A stretch of 50,068 nucleotides of DNA, from contig SLDT01000049.1 of NCBI GenBank assembly GCA_007125125.1, positions 1-50,068 on the forward strand, written 5' to 3'. Origin of the DNA: Gemmatimonadota bacterium (GTDB taxonomy: Bacteria; Gemmatimonadota; Gemmatimonadetes; Longimicrobiales; Gaopeijiaceae). A program made the translations under genes and the position numbers. This document shows, piece by piece, positions 18,438 through 24,701 of the stretch; positions within the stretch are counted from its first letter, which is position 1; every line of letters starts with the position of its first letter. The notes under the pieces were generated by a model. The model was not told the origin of the DNA and searched no databases. It saw only the letters and a program-made list of their open reading frames with translations.

Positions 18438-19119
18438 CGTCCGCCCGGTATCCCGGGCCCTCCCGCTCGAAGGTCCGGACGAAGAACTCCCTCAAACGCT
18501 CTTCCCAGTCCGGATTCTCCCGGGCGAAGGCCGAGCGCTCCTCGGCAAAGCGTTCTGCCTGGGTCTCAAGGACGAACTCCTTCAGGAGTTCGCCCTCCTT
18601 GGCATAGACGAGTTCGTCCAGCGGCCCGTAGGCCTGCGTGTCGAAGACCGACCGCCCGAGCAGCCAGACATCGGAAACCCACTCCAGAATGACGAGTTCG
18701 CCCTCGAACTCGCTCAGTTCCGTGTCGTCGACCCCGGGAAGCCACTGGCCCAGTTCTCCTCGCTCCTGGATGAGCCGGAACCAGCCGTAGAGGTAGTGCG
18801 GGGTCTCTGCATCCTGGACCCCGCGACGGAGTCCCACCGCGACGGTATCACCGCTGAACTCGATCGTGTCCCAGGGATAGCGGGTGTCCGGTCCGCGGTC
18901 GAGGCGAAGAATGAAGGACGGGTTCCGCTCCCAGTCGTCCATGACCGGCCGGAGCCAGTCGTTCACGTCGCGCATTCGTTCCGCGTCGGCCTGCAGTCGC
19001 TCGCCGGAGAAGACGATCACGGTCCGGGTCTGCGGGATCGGCGAGGCGGTCGAGGCACACCCGCCGAGGAGGAGGGTCGCGGCGACGACAAGGATTCCGC
19101 GGGCAGAGATCGGGCTCAT
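18412..19119 (-). CDS. Lipoprotein of unknown function at the end of the paa-like cluster
   Basis: A 235-residue protein whose ATG overlaps the AhpD-like gene's stop (ATGA). The signal ends in LLLGGCAS, a lipobox, so it should be lipid-anchored. The mature part is helical and acidic/aromatic (DVNDWLRPVMDDWERNPSFI, TPHYLYGWFRLIQERGELGQ, EELVYAKEGELLKEF-like). No known domain. Its position as the last gene of the phenylacetyl-CoA epoxidase run may only reflect gene packing. Confidence 0.65.
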   Translation of the reverse strand: MSPISARGILVVAATLLLGGCASTASPIPQTRTVIVFSGERLQADAERMRDVNDWLRPVMDDWERNPSFILRLDRGPDTRYPWDTIEFSGDTVAVGLRRGVQDAETPHYLYGWFRLIQERGELGQWLPGVDDTELSEFEGELVILEWVSDVWLLGRSVFDTQAYGPLDELVYAKEGELLKEFVLETQAERFAEERSAFARENPDWEERLREFFVRTFEREGPGYRADATESSPSR

Positions 19120-19475
19120 CCTTCGTCTCCAGATTCGGCTTCGAGGTCTTCGAGGAGGGCCACCGCACGACGGAGGTGCGGGATCACGATGGAGCCCCCC
19201 ACGACGAGACCGACCGAAAAGGTCTCGAAGAGCTCGGCCCGCGAGACGCCTTCTTCGCGGCAGCGGACCAGGTGGTAGCTCACGCAGTCGTCGCAACGAA
19301 GAACGAGCGAGGCAACGAGGCCGAGGAGCTCCTTCGTGCGGGTGGGGAGGGCACCATCCCGATAGGTTCGGTCGTCAAGGGCAAAGAAGCGGCGAATCTC
19401 GAGGTTCTCCTCGTCGAGGATCGCCTGGTTCATTCGCTCCCTGAACTCCCTGAACTCCTTCAGCTTCTGCGTCAT
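19116..19475 (-). CDS. AhpD-like carboxymuconolactone decarboxylase family protein
   Basis: A 119-residue protein with the family's redox motif CDDCVSYH (Cys61, Cys64, His68) in a helical context (TKELLGLVASLVLRCDDC, ELFETFSVGLVVGGS). AhpD-like proteins act as thiol peroxidase or disulfide reductase partners. The start overlaps the zinc-ribbon gene's stop (ATGA), and its own stop overlaps the next start. A place in the epoxidase operon suggests a role in redox protection or repair of the oxygenase, which is inference. Confidence 0.82.
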   Translation of the reverse strand: MTQKLKEFREFRERMNQAILDEENLEIRRFFALDDRTYRDGALPTRTKELLGLVASLVLRCDDCVSYHLVRCREEGVSRAELFETFSVGLVVGGSIVIPHLRRAVALLEDLEAESGDEG

Positions 19476-19672
19476 CGGTCTCCGGCGCGGCGCCGGGGGA
19501 GCCGGCCCCACTTCATCTGTTCGAAGGGACTCCGGCAGCGCCGGCACCAGTACGTAGTGACCGAGGCGTGACTCCCGAAGAGGGAGTGCAGCTCGGTCTC
19601 TTCCCCCTCGCAGAAGGGGCAGGGCGGGGACTCCTGCAGCCCGCCCGGAAGGCTACTCGACGAAGAGGGCAC
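19472..19672 (-). CDS. Free-standing PaaD-type C-terminal zinc ribbon
   Basis: A 66-residue protein with Cys pairs in CPFCEGEETELHSLFGSHAS and YWCRRCRSPFEQMK. This is the pattern of the C-terminal zinc-ribbon domain of PaaD, which normally reads CPxC..T..LSxFGSTACKALYRCxxCxEPFxxFK. Here it is separate from the DUF59 domain gene paaD (20671-20997). I chose the GTG at 19672 because AGGAG lies nine bases upstream; a GTG at 19693 is also in frame. The 5' end overlaps the end of paaC, and the 3' end overlaps the AhpD-like start (ATGA). It probably serves metal-cluster maturation of the epoxidase. Confidence 0.72.
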   Translation of the reverse strand: MPSSSSSLPGGLQESPPCPFCEGEETELHSLFGSHASVTTYWCRRCRSPFEQMKWGRLPRRRAGDR

Positions 19673-20450
19673 GGTTCCTGTCTCCTCGTGCACGTTCGAT
19701 CGAGTCGAAGGGGGGCGCGCCCGGCCCCCGCCCCCTTGCCTCGTCCCAGTCTGCCGGGAGACCTGCGCCCGTGGGAACCGAGAGTCCGATGAGCGACAGC
19801 AGGGGATCAAGGCGGTCGGCCATGCGTCCGCGCAGTTCGCCCGCGCCGAGGGTCAGGCCTTCGGCGGCGAGGCGCTCGTGGGAGTCGTCGCCCGGAGCAG
19901 CTCCGAGGAGGGCACCCTCGAGGATGACCTCCGTCGCGGCCCGGAGCCTGGCGCGTCCCTCCTCCGAGCCAGCGAGGCGCCGGAACCACGCGGTGGCGAG
20001 GGAGGCATGGAACTCCTCCTCGGCGAGCATCTTCGTGATGCGCCCCTCGAGGGGCTCGTAACGACCCTCCGCGATTCCGGAGAGAGCCTCGGTCAGGACC
20101 CCGTCCAGAACGAGCATCGAGGCGACCACGCCTGCCCAGTCGTCCGCGTCCTCGTCCAGGGGGCCCCAGGAGAGGTAGCCTTCCGGCTCCCGGGCATGCT
20201 CGAGCTCGACCGGGTCGTCACCGAAGTCGCGGAGCGCCGCGTAGAGGAGGCGGGCATGACCCCACTCGTCCTGGGCCATGGACGAAGCGGCGATTCCCGC
20301 CTCGATCGAGGGTGCACCGAGGAGCCAGTCGGAATAGCGAATCCCGAGGAGGCGCTTCGTGTCGGCGAGTCCCAGGAGGAGCCTCCGCAGGGCGCTGCGA
20401 AGCTCGGCCGGCGCTCCCTCGAGGCCGGGGACCACCACGTCCCCCGCCAT
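19653..20450 (-). CDS. paaC: Phenylacetyl-CoA epoxidase subunit PaaC
   Basis: A 265-residue PaaC, the structural partner of PaaA in the 1,2-phenylacetyl-CoA epoxidase. Diagnostic segments are LADTKRLLGIRYSDWLLGAP, SSMAQDEWGHARLLYAAL and MLAEEEFHASLATAWFRRL. PaaC has the ferritin-like fold but supports rather than performs catalysis. E. coli PaaC is about 248 residues. The start overlaps the paaB stop (TGATG), and its 3' end overlaps the zinc-ribbon gene. Confidence 0.9.
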   Translation of the reverse strand: MAGDVVVPGLEGAPAELRSALRRLLLGLADTKRLLGIRYSDWLLGAPSIEAGIAASSMAQDEWGHARLLYAALRDFGDDPVELEHAREPEGYLSWGPLDEDADDWAGVVASMLVLDGVLTEALSGIAEGRYEPLEGRITKMLAEEEFHASLATAWFRRLAGSEEGRARLRAATEVILEGALLGAAPGDDSHERLAAEGLTLGAGELRGRMADRLDPLLSLIGLSVPTGAGLPADWDEARGRGPGAPPFDSIERARGDRNRALFVE

Positions 20451-20668
20451 CAGCCCGCCCCCCGGCCCGCGAAGGGTCCGTCCGTGCGGTTCACGAGGTG
20501 AATCTCCGAGCGGGGCACGATGCACATCTCGAACCAGTTCTCCTCGTCGTACGTGGTCCAGGCATAGACCCTTGCCATCTCGCGGTCGGGCGCCGACAGG
20601 TACCCGATGTGCGTGAGGGGCTCCCCCCGGTTCTTACGGGCGAAGACGTCGAAGACGATCTCTTCCAT
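20450..20668 (-). CDS. paaB: Phenylacetyl-CoA epoxidase subunit PaaB
   Basis: A 72-residue PaaB-family protein: MEEIVFDVFARKNRGEPLTH, GYLSAPDREMARVYAW, MCIVPRSEIHLVN. PaaB bridges PaaAC units in the multicomponent oxygenase. It is shorter than E. coli PaaB (about 95 residues), lacking the C-terminal tail. A GTG two codons upstream (20674) would overlap the paaD stop as GTGA and is an alternative start. Confidence 0.85.
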   Translation of the reverse strand: MEEIVFDVFARKNRGEPLTHIGYLSAPDREMARVYAWTTYDEENWFEMCIVPRSEIHLVNRTDGPFAGRGAG

Positions 20669-20670
20669 GC

Positions 20671-20997
20671 TCACACTCCCACGCCAAGGGTTCGAAGGCG
20701 ACGGCGACCGCGCTCCGAGATGCGGTCCCGCGTCCACGGCGGATCCCACACCTCGCGAATCTCGACCGCGTCGATCCAGGATTCGAGTTCGAGCCGGTCT
20801 CGCACGTCTTCCCGGATGAACTCCATGCAGGGACAGGCCGTTGCGGTGAAGGTCAGATCGACATGGGCCACCTCCCCCTCGAGGCGAGCGCCATAAATCA
20901 GCCCCAGGTCCACGAGGCTGATCGGCAGCTCGGGGTCGAGCACCTCGTGCAGGAGCTCGACGAGCATCGCGTCCGGGTTGTCGGGCCGCGCATCCAT
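20671..20997 (-). CDS. paaD: PaaD, DUF59 (MIP18) domain only
   Basis: A 108-residue protein with the DUF59/MIP18 core: LHEVLDPELPISLVDLGLIY, TFTATACPCMEFIREDV, and IREVWDPPWTRDRISERG. In E. coli, PaaD is about 165 residues with a C-terminal cysteine-rich ribbon; here the protein stops after the DUF59 domain, and the ribbon is a separate gene at 19472-19672. PaaD is needed for maturation of the epoxidase. I chose the ATG at 20997; the frame is open upstream through the 98-base gap after paaA, so an extended N-terminus with a GTG start is possible. Confidence 0.85.
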   Translation of the reverse strand: MDARPDNPDAMLVELLHEVLDPELPISLVDLGLIYGARLEGEVAHVDLTFTATACPCMEFIREDVRDRLELESWIDAVEIREVWDPPWTRDRISERGRRRLRTLGVGV

Positions 20998-21095
20998 CGG
21001 GGGGCTCCAGAGGTCGCGTCCACCACTGGCATGCGAGACCACGTGCGCGGGAACCCCGCTCGCGATGACCGGCAGGCGACGCGCTCCGACCGACG

Positions 21096-22034
21096 TCAGT
21101 TCAGCCACGCGGCGACCTCTGCCCTGGAACGCCGGAGCGACTCGACGTAGATCTCGTTCATGGGCCCCCGACCCTTCCAGCGTTCGAAGACCTCCTCCCA
21201 GCTGATCTCGCCCTCGTCGAAGAGCCAGTGCTTCGCCCCGGCATCGTAGCGACAGGGGAAGGGATACTCGAGTTCGAAGCGGCCCGTCGCCTCGTCCAGG
21301 TGCGCTGGCACCTCGATTCCAATGGACTCGCAGAGAGGAACCGTCGCGGCCATCCACGCCTGCCGGAGCTCGTCATTCGTCATCCCCTTCAGGCGATACT
21401 CGAGCTGGCCCGAGTGGCGCTTGAGTTCGTCGGGGAGTCCGAACCACTCGATCGTCATCGGGAACATCCAGTCGACGGCGCGCTGAAGCATCTCCCGCGC
21501 GTCACCCCCGGCCTTCGCGAGGCGGCGCATCCAGACCTCGCCGTGACGGAGGTGAAACGTCTCTTCCATGTCGATCTTCACGAGGGCGCGCTTCAGCGGG
21601 CCATACGAGGTGTTCCGATGGACATCCGAGAGGAGGGTGATCCCGGCGCGATCATAGAAGCCGTTCGCGACGACGAGCTCGGCCCAGTTGTCGAGCGGCT
21701 GGTCGAAGCCATACGGGTGCTTGAACTTCTCCGGGGGCCGCTCGTAGACGAGTTCCTGCCGTGACTCGCCCAGATCCTCGAGGAGCCGGTAGGCGATGTT
21801 CGCGTGTGCCAGCTCGTCCTGAATGATCGCGTGGGCGCTCACCTGCGTGTTCGTCGAGGGAGCGTGGCGAGCGGCCATCCAGTAAGCGGGCGCGGAGATG
21901 AGCTCGGTGTCGGCCTGGACAGTGAGCTGCACGACGAGCGCCTTGCGGTACCCCGGCGTCATCTCCTCGACGGATTCGACGATGTGGCCGTCCTGAACAC
22001 TGGCCTTCATTTCGTCTTCGGTCATGGCACTCAT
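21096..22034 (-). CDS. paaA: Phenylacetyl-CoA epoxidase catalytic subunit PaaA
   Basis: A 312-residue PaaA, the di-iron oxygenase subunit that epoxidises the ring of phenylacetyl-CoA. Ligand regions are VQADTELISAPAYWMAAR, IIQDELAHANIAYRLLEDLG and KIDMEETFHLRHGEVWMRRL. E. coli PaaA is about 309 residues. GGAG lies eight bases upstream of the ATG at 22034; an internal ATG at 22025 also exists. The upstream neighbour (22061-22387) is a second DUF59 protein. The reductase gene paaE is not in the cluster. Confidence 0.92.
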   Translation of the reverse strand: MSAMTEDEMKASVQDGHIVESVEEMTPGYRKALVVQLTVQADTELISAPAYWMAARHAPSTNTQVSAHAIIQDELAHANIAYRLLEDLGESRQELVYERPPEKFKHPYGFDQPLDNWAELVVANGFYDRAGITLLSDVHRNTSYGPLKRALVKIDMEETFHLRHGEVWMRRLAKAGGDAREMLQRAVDWMFPMTIEWFGLPDELKRHSGQLEYRLKGMTNDELRQAWMAATVPLCESIGIEVPAHLDEATGRFELEYPFPCRYDAGAKHWLFDEGEISWEEVFERWKGRGPMNEIYVESLRRSRAEVAAWLN

Positions 22035-22060
22035 GCGATCTCCGGGGCTGCGAAGGGTTC

Positions 22061-22387
22061 TCAGATTCCGAGTGACGACCGGATCAGGGGGCTGATCCGC
22101 TCCGGCGTCCAGGGCGGGTCGAAGGTGAGCTGCACCTTTGCGGTCTCGATGCCCTCGACCCCCAGCACGGCTTCCTGCGCCATGTTCACGATCTCCTCGG
22201 CGACCGGGCACATCGGAGAGGTGAGGGACATGCGGACGTCGGCGTGTCCCTCCTTCACATCAACGTCGTAGATGAGCCCGAGAACGACCAGGTTGAGGTT
22301 CATCTCGGGATCCTTCACGGTCTTCAGCGCGTCCAGAACGGACTTCTCGGTTACGGCCACGGGACTCTGCTCGAAAGGGGTTGGCAA
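22061..22387 (-). CDS. DUF59/MIP18-family metal-sulfur cluster assembly protein
   Basis: A 108-residue DUF59 protein: LKTVKDPEMNLNLVVLGLIY, MSLTSPMCPVAEEIVNMAQE, QLTFDPPWTPERISPLIRSS. The conserved cysteine of SufT-type proteins is present in SPMCP. It is a separate paralogue of PaaD and the first gene of the minus-strand epoxidase cluster, 26 bases before paaA. It may help insert iron into PaaA or iron-sulfur clusters in a reductase. A TTATAT at 22403-22408 could be the -10 of the operon promoter, but its -35 partner is poor. Confidence 0.82.
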   Translation of the reverse strand: MPTPFEQSPVAVTEKSVLDALKTVKDPEMNLNLVVLGLIYDVDVKEGHADVRMSLTSPMCPVAEEIVNMAQEAVLGVEGIETAKVQLTFDPPWTPERISPLIRSSLGI

Positions 22388-22530
22388 GGCACACTCGAAC
22401 CCATATAACCTCGTGTGGGCCGGCCGTTCCTGCCACCCCGAGCCGGGCCGTGCTGGCGCACGAGAGGGGTGCGGCCTAAATTGGCCCCTTCATGTTCACC
22501 TCCCCAAGCTGTGAGACGGCGGGCCGCGCG

Positions 22531-23442
22531 ATGCGTGCAGCCGGGTTTGCAGCCCTCGTCGCCCTGATTGCGGCGGGGGCGCTCCGAGCCCAGAGTGCGG
22601 CTCCCCGGTCCACAGGCACGGACGCCGTTGCGGTCGTGCTCCGCGTCGTCGATTCGATCGCGGTGCCCCGCGACACGATCGATCGGGAGAGCCCCGAACC
22701 GATCGGGCTCGGCGCACTCCTGCGTCCGGGAGACCGCGTCGTGCCACCGAGTGGAGGGCATCTCCTGGTGCTCCACGCCGGGGGCGACCTCGAGCGCATC
22801 GAGGAGTCCCGGCGCATCGAGGATCCCGGTGTCGAAGCGACGGGTCTCTTTCGGGTCATCCGAGCGCAGCTGCGGCGACCGGCCGCTCCGGCCGGAGTGC
22901 GAGAGCCGCCTGGCCCCGGTGCCTTCGAGCTTCCGGTTCGCCCGACGGGAGATCGACGCGTGCGCTCCCTGACTCCGACACTGATCTGGCGCGCCAGCGA
23001 GGGTGCGGAGGGCTACCGCATCCACCTCTGGCACCCGGAGGGTCGGATCATGACGGTCGAGATCTCGGCCGACACGAGCTGGACGCTTCCCGCCGACCAG
23101 GCGCTGACACCCGGGATGGCCTTCGAGTGGGCGGTGGAACCCTTCCCGGGCGGAAGGGTCAGCACGCGAGCCACCTTCAAGGTGGCCTCACGAGAGGTCC
23201 TCGACGAGGTCGCAAGCGAACTGGGGCGCATGCGGGAGGCGGGTCTCGATCCGGGTGGAGACGGGCTTCTCGCCGCGGCGATCGTCTTCCGTGCCCTCGG
23301 ACTGCCCTATGACGCAGCCGATGCGCTGGCAGAACTCTCGACTCGGGCCGAGCCCTGGAGCCCGGAGCTGACTGCCTTCCGACAGCGGCTGGCCGACGAG
23401 CTCGAACCACGTACTGAAGCCGAAAACGAAACAGGACCATGA
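22531..23442 (+). CDS. Exported protein of unknown function, coupled to phosphofructokinase
   Basis: A 303-residue protein starting with the signal peptide MRAAGFAALVALIAAGALRA then QS. An in-frame ATG at 22492 is an alternative, but a TAAATT -10-like element at 22477-22482 would leave it almost leaderless. After the signal comes a FecR-like short beta segment (LLRPGDRVVPPSGGHLLVLH), a Pro/Arg linker, then a fibronectin-like domain (LTPTLIWRASEGAEGYRIHL) and a helical C-terminus (LLAAAIVFRALGLPYDAADA). No family recognised. Its stop overlaps the pfk start (ATGA). Confidence 0.7.
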   Translation: MRAAGFAALVALIAAGALRAQSAAPRSTGTDAVAVVLRVVDSIAVPRDTIDRESPEPIGLGALLRPGDRVVPPSGGHLLVLHAGGDLERIEESRRIEDPGVEATGLFRVIRAQLRRPAAPAGVREPPGPGAFELPVRPTGDRRVRSLTPTLIWRASEGAEGYRIHLWHPEGRIMTVEISADTSWTLPADQALTPGMAFEWAVEPFPGGRVSTRATFKVASREVLDEVASELGRMREAGLDPGGDGLLAAAIVFRALGLPYDAADALAELSTRAEPWSPELTAFRQRLADELEPRTEAENETGP

Positions 23443-24590
23443 CCGAACCTGCAGGCGGAGCCCCCTCACCGGCCACACCCCCTCCTTCTCAGCCTGCAGG
23501 ACGGCGCTTTCGTCTCGCCGTGAACACCGGAGGGGGCGATGCGCCCGGTCTGAATGCCGTGATCCGGGCCGTGGTCCTCTCGGCGCTGAACGAGGGGTGG
23601 GAGGTCGTCGGGATTCGCCGTGGGTACGATGGACTCCTGAATGGCGGTGATGGTCTCGTCACCCTCGATCGCGGGTCGGTCCAGGGAATCGCCTCGCTCG
23701 GGGGGACGATTCTCGGGACGACGAATCGAGGCAACCCCCTGCGGTGGCGCCGAACTCTCCCCGATGGCACGACGGAGGAGGTCGACCGTTCCGGAGAGAT
23801 CCTGGCGGCCTTCGAGGAGCACGAAATCGACGCGCTCGTGGCGATCGGCGGGGACGGGTCGCTCCACATCGCGGCCGAGCTCTCACAGCTCGGGCTTCCC
23901 GTCGTGGGCGTGCCCAAGACGATCGACAACGACCTTGCGGCCACCCAGGTCACCTTCGGCTTCCACACCGCGGTGCAGACCGCGAGCGACGCGATCGACA
24001 AGCTGCACAGCACGGCCGAGTCCCATGAGCGGGTGATCGCGGTTGAGCTCATGGGGCGTCATACCGGATGGATCGCCCTCTTCGCCGGAATCAGCGGTTC
24101 GGCCGACGTGATCCTGGTTCCGGAGATCCCGTTCGATATCCGCAGCGTCGCCCGGCAAGTCCAGGAGAAGTTCCTCCGGGGGCCGCGCTACGGAATCGTC
24201 GTTGTCGCCGAGGGGGCAACGCCGGCGGGCGGGGAGGCCTCCCTCCTCGAAGAGGGGGGGCCGGGAAAGGCTGCCCGATATGGCGGAATCGCCGAGCGGG
24301 TGGCCGAGGAGCTGGGCGAGGCGACCGGGATCGAGACCCGCTCCCTCGTCCTGGGACACCTCCAGCGCGGGGGGCAGCCCACGGCCTACGATCGCCTCCT
24401 TGCCCTTCGTTTCGGCGCGGCCGCGGTCGACCTCGTCAGTCGGGGAGACTTCGGGTGCATGGTGGCCCTCGATCCTCCGGAGGTCCTGGCCGTGCCCCTC
24501 GCGGAGGCGATCGCCACATTGAAGAAGGTGCCGGTCGAGGGGGATGTCGTGCGGACGGCTCGCCGGCTCGGGATCGGCTTCGGAGACTGA
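23439..24590 (+). CDS. pfkA: 6-phosphofructokinase
   Basis: A 383-residue phosphofructokinase converting fructose 6-phosphate to the 1,6-bisphosphate. Signatures are GGGDAPGLNAVIRA (31-44), IGGDGS (136-141), PKTIDND (159-165, catalytic Asp163) and MGRHTGWIA. Gly140 (E. coli Gly104 position) is the ATP-type residue, while Lys160 (Gly124 position) is the pyrophosphate-type residue; this pairing is known in the group III clade. ATP use is more likely but not certain. About 20 Pro/Ala-rich residues extend the N-terminus. The start overlaps the preceding stop (ATGA). Confidence 0.92.
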   Translation: MTEPAGGAPSPATPPPSQPAGRRFRLAVNTGGGDAPGLNAVIRAVVLSALNEGWEVVGIRRGYDGLLNGGDGLVTLDRGSVQGIASLGGTILGTTNRGNPLRWRRTLPDGTTEEVDRSGEILAAFEEHEIDALVAIGGDGSLHIAAELSQLGLPVVGVPKTIDNDLAATQVTFGFHTAVQTASDAIDKLHSTAESHERVIAVELMGRHTGWIALFAGISGSADVILVPEIPFDIRSVARQVQEKFLRGPRYGIVVVAEGATPAGGEASLLEEGGPGKAARYGGIAERVAEELGEATGIETRSLVLGHLQRGGQPTAYDRLLALRFGAAAVDLVSRGDFGCMVALDPPEVLAVPLAEAIATLKKVPVEGDVVRTARRLGIGFGD

Positions 24591-24701
24591 GCCGGGTCCG
24601 GCCCGTTCTGGCCCGGGTCGCGCCTTCCGTGGTATCTTGGTCTCCAGCCGTCGCGCACGCGTGCGAGAGATCGATCGTTCACCCCTCTGAAGGAAGGTAC
24701 C

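Noticed and set aside
20998-21095. N-terminal extension of PaaD into the paaA-paaD gap
   Set aside because: Open in frame but without family similarity; the ATG at 20997 fits the length of DUF59 proteins. Kept only as an alternative start.
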